DNA of 5,622 nucleotides. It comes from Hydrogenothermaceae bacterium (GTDB lineage Bacteria; Aquificota; Aquificia; Aquificales; Hydrogenothermaceae). Below, piece by piece: positions 1 through 5,622 of this stretch; position 1 is the stretch's first letter, and each line of letters opens with the position of its first letter. Location of the stretch: the NCBI GenBank assembly GCA_027052485.1, contig JALUFA010000038.1, positions 1 to 5,622 on the forward strand, in the 5' to 3' direction. Both the position numbers and the translations under genes were made by a program. Under the pieces are notes generated by a model that saw only the letters and a program-made list of their open reading frames with translations, did not search any database and was not told the origin of the DNA.

Positions 1-83
1 TTTTGCATAAGAATAAGAACAACAAGGGCTATCCCATCTAAGACCAGTAAAACTGTCAGGATAATATATAAAATGTCAAGCAT
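1..83 (-). CDS. secG: Preprotein translocase subunit SecG, N-terminal fragment (cut by window edge)
   Basis: Only the first 27 codons are visible, starting MLDILYIILTVLLVLDGIAL and ending in VVLILMQ. This is one hydrophobic membrane segment leading to a 'VLxLMQ' end, which resembles the first transmembrane helix of SecG, where a 'VLLQ' stretch is followed by the GKG motif (beyond the edge here). SecG is a small two-helix inner-membrane protein that assists the SecYE channel in protein export. The ATG directly abuts the tpiA stop codon (TAAATG on the minus strand). A strong GGAGGT site at 88-93, lying inside the last codons of tpiA, sets the start. The order tpiA-secG is a widespread bacterial arrangement and is the main support for the name, because the fragment alone is too short to be diagnostic. 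Confidence 0.8.
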   Translation of the reverse strand, partial: MLDILYIILTVLLVLDGIALVVLILMQ

Positions 84-854
84 TTAAACCTCCAGAACTT
101 CCGTTATTATCTTGTAGAACTTTTGAGGGTCTAAGCTAGCAGAGCCTACGAGAAAACCATCAACGTGGTCTTTTACTATAAGATTTTTTGCATTTTCAGG
201 CTTTACACTGCCACCGTACAGTATTCTGGTTTTGCTGTCGTTTCCTTTAGAAAGGTCGTGGATGAGCTCTCTTATAAACTTGTGAACCTCTTCTGCCTGC
301 TCTGGGGTTGCCGTTTTCCCCGTTCCTATAGCCCAAACAGGCTCATAGGCTATATCTATAAATGGCATATCCATTTCAATACCCGCTAAACCGGCTTTTA
401 TCTGCTTTTCTATAACTTTTAGGGTTATACCTTGCTCCCTTTCTTCAATGGTTTCTCCAACACAAAGAATAGGTCTTATACCGTGTTCCACTGCAGAGTA
501 CATCTTTTTGTTAATCAGGTCGTTATCTTCTTTAAAGATATGTCTTCTCTCAGAATGACCGATTATAACGTACTGAACGTCTAGCTCGTTTAGCATCACA
601 GGAGATATCTCTCCGGTAAACGCCCCCTCATCAGCCCAGAACATATTTTGAGCTCCAAGGTGAACGTTGTAGGCACCCTCTTTTTTTGCCGCATCAAGTT
701 TTATAGAGGCTGAAGCAAGGGCTGTAAAAGGCGGAGCTATCATAATATCAACGGTAAATAAATCCTTTACAGCAGGTAAAAACTTATCAAGGTAGTCTAA
801 CGTCTCGGCGACTGTTTTATGCATCTTCCAGTTTGCAGCAATAAGGTACTTCAT
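84..854 (-). CDS. tpiA: Triosephosphate isomerase
   Basis: This cytoplasmic TIM-barrel enzyme interconverts glyceraldehyde 3-phosphate and dihydroxyacetone phosphate in glycolysis and gluconeogenesis. At 256 residues it has normal family length. All catalytic landmarks are intact: Asn8 and Lys10 in AANWKMHKT; the electrophilic His100 in IIGHSERR; the catalytic base Glu171 in AYEPVWAIGTGKTA, which also begins flexible loop 6; and the phosphate-binding loops YGGSVKPENA (213-222) and DGFLVGSASL (232-241). The ATG start overlaps the gpmA stop by one base (TAATG) and is preceded by AGAGGA at 861-866 with 6-base spacing, so the start is well fixed. It lies between gpmA upstream and secG downstream and is probably co-transcribed with both. 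Nothing in the sequence suggests damage or recent transfer. Confidence 0.98.
   Translation of the reverse strand: MKYLIAANWKMHKTVAETLDYLDKFLPAVKDLFTVDIMIAPPFTALASASIKLDAAKKEGAYNVHLGAQNMFWADEGAFTGEISPVMLNELDVQYVIIGHSERRHIFKEDNDLINKKMYSAVEHGIRPILCVGETIEEREQGITLKVIEKQIKAGLAGIEMDMPFIDIAYEPVWAIGTGKTATPEQAEEVHKFIRELIHDLSKGNDSKTRILYGGSVKPENAKNLIVKDHVDGFLVGSASLDPQKFYKIITEVLEV
88..93 (-). promoter_or_regulatory. Shine-Dalgarno of secG, embedded in the tpiA coding end
   Basis: GGAGGT on the minus strand lies 4 bases before the secG ATG and overlaps the last codons of tpiA. With the exact TAA/ATG junction, it suggests that secG is translated by ribosomes finishing tpiA. Confidence 0.75.
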
Positions 855-1471
855 TACTTATCCTCTAGATGCCTGATTTCTTTACTTAAAACGTTCCCCT
901 TCTCATCAAGCTCATAAACGATAGGTGTTCCAGTTGGGATTTCTACCTTAACTATTTCTTCAGGAGAAAGCTTTTCAAGGTACATAACAATACTTCTAAG
1001 AGAGTTTCCGTGGGCTGCTACAATAACGTTTCTTCCATCGTATATATCACCCATAATAGCCCTTTCTAAGAATGGAATAGTTCTTGCCGCAGTGTCTTTT
1101 AGAGACTCTCCCTCTGGAGGAGGAATATCGTAGCTTCTTCTCCAAAGGTGAACAATTTCTGCACCCCACTTTTCCCTTGCCCTGTCTTTGTTTAAGCCCT
1201 GTAAAGCTCCGTAATGTCTTTCATTTAACGCTTGGTCTTTTATTACAGGTATAAGAAGTCCGACTGTCTCAAGGATTATTCTTAAAGTTTCTTGGGCTCT
1301 AGTAAGGGCAGATGTATAACCGACGTCAAATCTAATATCTTTTAAAAGCTCTCCAGCCCTGTAGGCTTCCTCTTTTCCCTTTTCACTTAACGGTACGTCT
1401 ACCCATCCTGTAAATCTATTTTGTAAATTCCAAACAGACTGACCGTGTCTAACTAGAACTAACTTTGGCAT
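854..1471 (-). CDS. gpmA: 2,3-bisphosphoglycerate-dependent phosphoglycerate mutase, compact form
   Basis: This histidine-phosphatase-superfamily enzyme interconverts 3- and 2-phosphoglycerate through a phosphohistidine intermediate. The RHG motif (residues 8-10) supplies the phosphorylated His9. Further family residues are Arg58 in SALTRAQET, Glu84 in LNERHYGALQG, and the second His154 in AAHGNSLRS. The run NRFTGWVDVPLSEKG (18-32) is typical of true dPGM rather than a general phosphatase. At 205 residues it is shorter than the roughly 250-residue enterobacterial enzyme: the segment between WRRSYDIPPPEG (110-121) and ESL is reduced by about 25 residues and the C-terminal tail is short. Such short dPGMs are known, for example in fission yeast and some bacteria. 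The ATG is preceded by AAAGGGG with 7-base spacing. The gene follows the DUF3817 gene by 35 bases and overlaps tpiA by one base, giving a small glycolytic cluster. Confidence 0.95.
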   Translation of the reverse strand: MPKLVLVRHGQSVWNLQNRFTGWVDVPLSEKGKEEAYRAGELLKDIRFDVGYTSALTRAQETLRIILETVGLLIPVIKDQALNERHYGALQGLNKDRAREKWGAEIVHLWRRSYDIPPPEGESLKDTAARTIPFLERAIMGDIYDGRNVIVAAHGNSLRSIVMYLEKLSPEEIVKVEIPTGTPIVYELDEKGNVLSKEIRHLEDK

Positions 1472-1472
1472 C

Positions 1473-1499
1473 CAAAAACCCCTTTGTTAAAAGTTTTTG
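1473..1499 (-). promoter_or_regulatory. Possible hairpin covering the gpmA ribosome-binding site
   Basis: A perfect 7-base inverted repeat, CAAAAAC at 1473-1479 and GTTTTTG at 1493-1499, can be extended inward by three G-T pairs and one A-T pair to an 11-base-pair stem with a 5-base AACAA loop in the RNA. The gpmA Shine-Dalgarno (minus strand AAAGGGG, 1479-1485) is largely inside the stem, and the ATG begins two bases past it. Most pairs are A-U or G-U, so the structure would be weak. A regulatory role is inference only. Confidence 0.3.
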
Positions 1500-1506
1500 A
1501 GTGTTA

Positions 1507-1797
1507 TTATATCAATCTTTTAAGCTTTCTTTCTATCAGGATAAAGCCAAACGGAACAACCGATAGTATTATCAGCTCAATAACAAGCTTCTTATCAAAG
1601 TTGTTCTTTTTTCTAGCTTCGTTTAACACATACAGAAATGTTAACCATAAAACCCCATGGATAGAACCCATTATGATGGTAGCAATCTTATAACCCCAGA
1701 TGTACTTTAATGGAACTGCCACAAACAAAAGCAAAATAAGGGATATACCCTCAATAATTGATATCTTTATAAGTTTTTGAATGCTTTCTCTATCCAA
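1507..1797 (-). CDS. DUF3817 family small membrane protein
   Basis: This 96-residue protein has about three hydrophobic segments: roughly 12-31, 36-58 and 71-88. It ends in a positively charged tail, ERKLKRLI. The patterns EGISLILLLFVAVPLKYIWG (16-35), GSIHGVL (44-50) and PFGFILIERKL (82-92) match my memory of the DUF3817 family of integral membrane proteins, whose function is unknown. The short, charged loop ARKKNNFDKK (61-70) after the second segment probably faces the cytoplasm. The start codon is TTG at 1795-1797. It is chosen because an excellent AAAGGAGGT lies about 5 bases upstream and no in-frame ATG exists before residue 43. It is the first gene of the leftward cluster, 35 bases before gpmA. 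Its link to glycolysis or secretion is by position only, and I do not assign a function. Confidence 0.82.
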   Translation of the reverse strand: MDRESIQKLIKISIIEGISLILLLFVAVPLKYIWGYKIATIIMGSIHGVLWLTFLYVLNEARKKNNFDKKLVIELIILSVVPFGFILIERKLKRLI

Positions 1798-1802
1798 AGC
1801 AG

Positions 1803-1811
1803 ACCTCCTTT
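1803..1811 (-). promoter_or_regulatory. Strong Shine-Dalgarno that fixes the TTG start of the DUF3817 gene
   Basis: Minus-strand AAAGGAGGT lies 5 bases before TTG (1795-1797). It is among the closest matches to the 16S rRNA 3' end in the window. It supports translation from an unusual start codon, since no ATG or GTG is suitably placed. Confidence 0.75.
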
Positions 1812-1814
1812 CTT

Positions 1815-1820
1815 TATAAT
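1815..1820 (+). promoter_or_regulatory. Candidate sigma-70 -10 box for the lolC-lolD transcript
   Basis: A perfect TATAAT lies 41 bases before the permease ATG, in the short divergent intergenic region. Transcription would begin near 1827 and leave a leader of about 35 bases. No convincing -35 hexamer is seen 16-18 bases upstream (the sequence there is near ATCCAA), and there is no extended -10 TG, so this is a motif match only. Confidence 0.4.
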
Positions 1821-1858
1821 TGATGGGTGAATAAATTTAACACGGAGAGTGTGAGAAA

Positions 1859-1886
1859 TTTATGCCCCTTTACATAGAAATTGCAA
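1859..1886 (-). promoter_or_regulatory. Weak candidate promoter for the leftward DUF3817-gpmA-tpiA-secG cluster
   Basis: On the minus strand, TTGCAA (1881-1886) and CATAAA (1859-1864) are separated by 16 bases. Each matches four of six positions of the sigma-70 consensus. The pair overlaps the first codons of the divergent permease gene and would leave a leader of about 50 bases before the TTG start. The TATAAA on this strand at 1813-1818 is too close to the ribosome site to serve. In AT-rich DNA such matches are common, so this is tentative. Confidence 0.2.
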
Positions 1887-3079
1887 AAAGATACCTCTTT
1901 TCTGTAAAGAATAAAGCTCTTTCCTTTATGACTATTATCTCTCTTGTAGGTATTATCGTTGGCGTATCGGCACTGATAATAACTCTCGGGGTTATGAACG
2001 GCTTTCAGTACGGCTTGAAACAAAAAATCTTAGAAACAGCTCCCCATATAGTAATCATGAAAGTGGTAGATAACTTTCCTCTAGAAGAAGTAGAGAAACT
2101 TACTCCTAAACTTTCTACAATAAAGGAAATTAAAGACTTTGAGCCTTTTATATACTCACAGGCTTTGGCATCTGTTGGCTCAACTGTAGAGTCTGTTTTT
2201 GTAAGGGGAGTAGACCCAGAAAAAGACAAAAAGATTATGGGTATCCATAAACACGTTATAAGTGGAAACTACGACAGTATAAAAAAGGATAACACCGTTA
2301 TTATAGGCAAAGACCTTGCAATGGCATTGGGACTATCTATTGGAGATACCTTTAACCTTATGTCCCCATTTGGCAGAAAAACTCCCTTTGGCTACATTCC
2401 AAAGATTTTAAAGGTAAAAGTCGGTGCCATAGCTTACTTTGGTATGTTTGAGTACGACACATCCTTTGTGGGAATGAACCTACAAACAGCCCAGCGCCTC
2501 CTTGATATGAAAGGGAAGATAACGGGCATTCAAATTAAGCTTAAGGACCCTTACAAGGCTCAGATTGTAAAAGCTCAGCTAGAAAAAGTATTAGACCCGA
2601 TATACATAGTTAGAACATGGATAGATATGAATAAAAGCCTGTTTCAAGCTTTAGAGTTTGAAAAACTGGCAATGTTTCTGGTTATCACCCTTATAGTTAT
2701 CGTTGCGTCGTTTAATATTTCAAGTCTTCTTATCACAAAAGCCAGAGAAAAGAGAAAGGACGTAGCTATACTGAAAACAATCGGGGCTGACAAAAGCTTT
2801 ATCTTGAAGGTTTTCCTTTGGCAAGGGATGATACTTGGAATTTTAGGAACAATCATAGGAGTAATAATAGGTGTAGCTGTCGTTTACATTGCAGACACGT
2901 ACCACCTTGTAAAACTAAATCCTGAGGTCTATATGATGTCATACCTTCCTCTAAAAGTTTCTCTAGGCGACGTTTTTGTTGTAGCTGTAAGCTCACTGGT
3001 TATATGTTTTATATCCTCCATAATCCCAGCTTACTTCGCATCAAAAGAGATACCCGCCGAGGTTTTAAGGTATGAGTGA
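1862..3079 (+). CDS. lolC: Lipoprotein-releasing ABC transporter permease, LolC/LolE (FtsX/MacB) family
   Basis: This is the inner-membrane permease of the Lol system. It extracts mature outer-membrane lipoproteins from the inner membrane and passes them to periplasmic LolA, using ATP hydrolysed by LolD. At 405 residues it has family length. The layout is typical: cytoplasmic start with IAKRYL (7-12); first helix about 21-45; large periplasmic domain about 46-265; helices about 269-292, 317-344 and 369-393; and a cytoplasmic coupling stretch KAREKRKDVAILKTIGA (293-309). The family motif WIDMNKSLFQALEFEK lies at 253-268. TPFGYIP (174-180) resembles the LolA-binding Hook of E. coli LolC (TPMGRIP) more than LolE, which favours lolC, although a LolF-type single permease is possible. 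An in-frame stop at 1838 and the lack of another start codon fix the ATG. GGAGAG at 1844-1849 is the likely, rather distant, ribosome site. The gene overlaps lolD by 8 bases. Confidence 0.93.
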   Translation: MPLYIEIAKRYLFSVKNKALSFMTIISLVGIIVGVSALIITLGVMNGFQYGLKQKILETAPHIVIMKVVDNFPLEEVEKLTPKLSTIKEIKDFEPFIYSQALASVGSTVESVFVRGVDPEKDKKIMGIHKHVISGNYDSIKKDNTVIIGKDLAMALGLSIGDTFNLMSPFGRKTPFGYIPKILKVKVGAIAYFGMFEYDTSFVGMNLQTAQRLLDMKGKITGIQIKLKDPYKAQIVKAQLEKVLDPIYIVRTWIDMNKSLFQALEFEKLAMFLVITLIVIVASFNISSLLITKAREKRKDVAILKTIGADKSFILKVFLWQGMILGILGTIIGVIIGVAVVYIADTYHLVKLNPEVYMMSYLPLKVSLGDVFVVAVSSLVICFISSIIPAYFASKEIPAEVLRYE

Positions 3080-3758
3080 TTACGTTATTGAAGCAAGGAA
3101 ACTGAAAAAAGTTTTCTACATAGATACAGAAAAAGTTGAAGCCTTAAAAGGTGTAGATTTTTTTGCAGAAAAGGGAAAAATCGTTGGAGTTATGGGTCCT
3201 TCAGGCTCAGGAAAAACAACCCTCTTACACATCCTTGGAACTATAGACGTTCCCACAGAGGGAAATGTTTTTATAGATAAACAGGACGTTCTTAAACTCA
3301 ATGAAAAACAGCTTGCAAGGTTCAGAAATAAAAAGATTGGTTTTGTTTTTCAGTTCCACAACCTACTACCTGAGTTTACAGCCTTAGAAAATGTGATGCT
3401 ACCAGCCCTTTTATATGGCAAAGATAAAAAAAAGGCTGAAGAAAAAGCTTTAAACCTTTTAAAACAGCTTGGACTTGAAGACAGAATTCACCACAAACCT
3501 CCTCAGCTTTCTGGAGGTCAGCAACAAAGGGTAGCAATAGCAAGGGCGGTTATAAACGAACCCATAGTAATCCTTGCCGACGAACCGACGGGAAACCTTG
3601 ACAGCGAAAACTCAGAGAGGGTTATTCAGATTTTCAAAGAGCTAAATCAAAAAAAAGGCATTACCATTGTAATAGCAACCCACGACCCCCAGATAGCAAA
3701 TTTTTGTCATATGGTTTATTATATGAAAGATGGAAAAATAGTTGATATATATACTTGA
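3072..3758 (+). CDS. lolD: Lipoprotein-releasing system ATP-binding protein LolD
   Basis: This is the cytoplasmic ATPase that powers the adjacent Lol permease. It has 228 residues, which is standard for the family. The complete ABC set is present: Walker A GPSGSGKT (42-49), Q-loop Gln94, signature LSGGQ (146-150), Walker B VILADEP with catalytic Glu171, D-loop NLDS (175-178) and switch His204 in ATHD. The stretch FVFQFHNLLPEFTALENV (91-108) is the characteristic LolD run after the Q-loop and separates it from general MacB or FtsE ATPases, though these are close relatives. The ATG lies inside the last codons of the permease gene (8-base overlap, ATGAGTGA), with GAGG at 3059-3062 as a probable ribosome site. 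Overlap and order indicate co-translation with its partner. I see no defect in the sequence. Confidence 0.95.
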   Translation: MSDYVIEARKLKKVFYIDTEKVEALKGVDFFAEKGKIVGVMGPSGSGKTTLLHILGTIDVPTEGNVFIDKQDVLKLNEKQLARFRNKKIGFVFQFHNLLPEFTALENVMLPALLYGKDKKKAEEKALNLLKQLGLEDRIHHKPPQLSGGQQQRVAIARAVINEPIVILADEPTGNLDSENSERVIQIFKELNQKKGITIVIATHDPQIANFCHMVYYMKDGKIVDIYT

Positions 3759-3815
3759 AATTTTTTTTATTAGCTATAGTTTACAGAGCGAAAACTCTAA
3801 AAAGAGGTATTAATT
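3759..3815 (+). other. lolD-clpC intergenic gap with clpC ribosome site
   Basis: AGAGG at 3803-3807 lies 8 bases before the clpC ATG and is the ribosome site. A T-rich run (3761-3768) follows the lolD stop but has no GC-rich stem in front of it, so I do not call a terminator. TATAGT at 3775-3780 could be a -10 box. The nearest -35-like TTGAAA (3755-3760) is only 14 bases away, too close for a good promoter. A 4-base inverted repeat (AGAG 3785-3788, CTCT 3795-3798) is too short to interpret. I see no CtsR- or HrcA-type operator. clpC may be read through from lolD or have its own weak promoter. Confidence 0.5.
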
Positions 3816-5622
3816 ATGTTTGAAAAATTTACAGAAAGAGCGAGGAAAGTAATCCTAAACGCTAGAGAGATAGCTTTAGAATATAAAAGCAACTACTTAG
3901 GTAGCGAACACCTCCTCCTTTCTCTACTTGAAGAGGAGGACATACCTGTTTTGGTGCTTTCAAAGTTTGGCCTCACAGTAGATAAAGTTAAAAGAACTCT
4001 TACATCTCAGATGGTAAAAGGCTCCCACGTTGGAGAAGTTCTCTTTGCACCTGATGCAAAAAGAGTTCTTGAGTTTGCCGTTGAAGAGGCAAGAATACTA
4101 CACCATCAGTTTGTAGGGCCGGAACACCTTTTGATAGGTATCGTTAGAGAGAAAACTGGACTTGGAGGTAGAGTACTAAGAGGTTTTGGAATAGACGAGT
4201 ACTCAGTAAGAAGAGAGATACTACAGATACTTGGAGAGATACCTCCTCAAGAGCAGGTAAAACAAGTTCCAACTCCAAACATTGATAGATACTCAAGAGA
4301 TCTAACAGCCCTTGCTAGAGAGGGAAAACTTGACCCAGTTATTGGAAGGGACAAGGAAATAGATAGAGTTATCCAGATACTTGCAAGAAGAAGAAAGAAT
4401 AACCCAGTTCTTATTGGAGAACCGGGGGTTGGAAAAACGTCAATTGTTGAAGGCTTAGCCCAGAGAATTGCTGATAAAACCGTTCCAGAACCTCTACAGG
4501 GTAAAAGAATAGTTGCTTTAGACCTTGCAGCACTTGTTGCAGGCACAAAGTACAGAGGGCAGTTTGAAGAAAGATTAAAGAATATACTTAAGGAACTTGA
4601 AAAAGCTCCTTACATCATCCTGTTTATAGATGAGCTTCACACCCTCGTTGGAGCTGGAGCCGCCGAAGGCTCAATAGACGCATCAAACATGCTAAAACCA
4701 GCCCTTGCAAGAGGAGAAATTCAGGTAATAGGGGCTACCACAATAGATGAGTACAGAAAGCATATAGAAAAAGACGGAGCATTAGAGAGAAGATTTCAAC
4801 CTGTGCTTGTTGAGCCACCTTCCCCAGAAGATGCGGTAAAAATCCTAATGGGATTAAAGAAAAAGTTTGAAGAGTTCCACGAAGTAGAATATACAAAAGA
4901 GGCAATAGAAAAGGCCGTTGAGTACTCCGTTAAGTACATCACAGATAGACAGCTACCAGACAAAGCAGTAGACCTGATAGATGAGGCTGGAGCATGGGTA
5001 AGACTTAAGTCTCTAGAGCTACCTCCAAAACTGAAGAAAATAGAAGAAAAAATCCAGAAGATAGAAGAAGAAAAGGCAAAAGCTGCAAGAGAACAAGACT
5101 ACGAAAAAGCAGCTAAACTTAGAGATGAAGAGCTCAAACTAAGGGCAAAATTTGAAACTCTAAAAGCTGAGTGGAAAGAAAAGAGAAAAAGCAAAAAACC
5201 AAAAGTTAAAGTTGAGGATATAGCTCAGGTTGTAGCTAAATGGACTGGAATACCTGTAGCAAGACTGACAGAAACAGATGCAGAAAAACTTCTACACATT
5301 GAAGAGGAGCTACAAAAGAGAGTTGTCAATCAAGATGAAGCAATAAAAGCAATAGCAAAAGCTATAAGAAGAAACAGTGTTGGTCTAAAGGGAAGACACA
5401 GACCTATAGGCGTGTTTATGTTCCTCGGCCCAACAGGTGTAGGTAAAACTGAAACAGCTAAAGCACTGGCTGAGTATCTGTTTGGAACAGAAGATGCTTT
5501 AATCAGATTTGATATGTCTGAGTTTATGGAAAAACACACAGTTTCCAGACTGGTTGGTGCACCTCCAGGTTATGTTGGATACGAAGAGGGAGGTCAGTTA
5601 ACGGAAGCTGTAAGAAGAAGAC
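3816..5622 (+). CDS. clpC: ATP-dependent Clp protease ATP-binding subunit ClpC (3' end beyond window)
   Basis: This is a Hsp100 AAA+ unfoldase that threads proteins into the ClpP protease. The 602 visible codons run open to the edge, so roughly the last quarter is missing. Order: N-domain of two Clp-N repeats, marked by [10 protein letters not shown] (29-38) and [10 protein letters not shown] (101-110). First ATPase: Walker A GEPGVGKT (201-208), pore-loop KYRG (245-248), Walker B with Asp272 and Glu273, arginine finger region ERRF (324-327), and sensor-2 region [13 protein letters not shown] from 377. Charged coiled-coil middle domain about 395-465, with a UVR-like [14 protein letters not shown] from 426. 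KWTGIPV follows at 475. Second ATPase: Walker A GPTGVGKT (538-545) and pore loop GYVGY (585-589). The short UVR-bearing middle domain marks ClpC, not ClpB (long middle domain) or ClpA (none). The ClpP-docking loop lies beyond the edge, so partnership with ClpP is assumed from the family. The ATG follows AGAGG by 8 bases. Confidence 0.95.
   Translation, partial: MFEKFTERARKVILNAREIALEYKSNYLGSEHLLLSLLEEEDIPVLVLSKFGLTVDKVKRTLTSQMVKGSHVGEVLFAPDAKRVLEFAVEEARILHHQFVGPEHLLIGIVREKTGLGGRVLRGFGIDEYSVRREILQILGEIPPQEQVKQVPTPNIDRYSRDLTALAREGKLDPVIGRDKEIDRVIQILARRRKNNPVLIGEPGVGKTSIVEGLAQRIADKTVPEPLQGKRIVALDLAALVAGTKYRGQFEERLKNILKELEKAPYIILFIDELHTLVGAGAAEGSIDASNMLKPALARGEIQVIGATTIDEYRKHIEKDGALERRFQPVLVEPPSPEDAVKILMGLKKKFEEFHEVEYTKEAIEKAVEYSVKYITDRQLPDKAVDLIDEAGAWVRLKSLELPPKLKKIEEKIQKIEEEKAKAAREQDYEKAAKLRDEELKLRAKFETLKAEWKEKRKSKKPKVKVEDIAQVVAKWTGIPVARLTETDAEKLLHIEEELQKRVVNQDEAIKAIAKAIRRNSVGLKGRHRPIGVFMFLGPTGVGKTETAKALAEYLFGTEDALIRFDMSEFMEKHTVSRLVGAPPGYVGYEEGGQLTEAVRRR

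Noticed and set aside
165..389. Plus-strand open frame of 74 codons opposite tpiA
   Set aside because: It lies wholly within the strongly supported tpiA gene, has no ribosome site worth naming, and its composition reads as an antisense shadow.
1471..1500. The DUF3817-gpmA hairpin as a terminator
   Set aside because: The T-run is inside the 3' arm of the stem and not after it, and the arm leads straight into the gpmA ATG, so it does not look like a terminator.
1484..1693. Plus-strand open frame of 69 codons opposite the DUF3817 gene
   Set aside because: The opposite strand encodes a protein with recognisable family motifs and an excellent ribosome site. The hydrophobic look of this frame mirrors the membrane-protein codons.
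1814..2229. Minus-strand open frames at 1814-2023 and 2005-2229 opposite the permease gene
   Set aside because: Both overlap the start of the well-supported Lol permease, match nothing I recognise, and would block the divergent promoter region.
3759..3770. T-run after the lolD stop as an intrinsic terminator
   Set aside because: No stable GC-containing stem precedes the T-run, so it lacks the hairpin an intrinsic terminator needs.
4247..4546. Minus-strand open frame of 99 codons opposite clpC
   Set aside because: It is antisense to the conserved first ATPase domain of ClpC. The Ser/Leu-rich composition is the usual shadow of Lys/Glu-rich coding sequence.

Overview
This window is ordinary housekeeping sequence from a Gram-negative-type bacterium. 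The genes face away from each other around a short intergenic region near position 1800. The DNA is AT-rich, arginine is mostly AGA/AGG, ATA is used heavily for isoleucine, and the proteins are rich in Lys and Glu. A lipoprotein-release (Lol) transporter implies an outer membrane. This combination, together with a full ClpC carrying a UVR-like middle domain, suggests a thermophilic or deep-branching lineage such as Aquificota (Desulfurobacteriia or Hydrogenothermaceae type). That placement is inferred from style alone and is only moderately secure.

Left half (1-1797, minus strand): a tightly packed cluster reads leftward as DUF3817 membrane protein, gpmA (compact 2,3-bisphosphoglycerate-dependent phosphoglycerate mutase), tpiA (triosephosphate isomerase) and secG (translocase subunit, cut by the window edge). 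gpmA and tpiA share one base (TAATG), and tpiA and secG abut exactly (TAAATG), so translation is probably coupled. The DUF3817 gene starts at TTG behind a strong Shine-Dalgarno. A possible hairpin in the DUF3817-gpmA gap would hide the gpmA ribosome site.

Right half (1862-5622, plus strand): lolC-type permease and lolD ATPase overlap by 8 bases. clpC follows after a 57-base gap and runs off the end. The permease has a LolC-like 'Hook' sequence, and it is the only permease next to lolD, so it may work as a homodimer (LolF-like) unless a second permease lies elsewhere.

There is no RNA gene, mobile element, CRISPR array or repeat family in the window, and no gap over 300 bases. I did not find a previously undescribed system. 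The findings below are modest observations on gene architecture and possible regulation.
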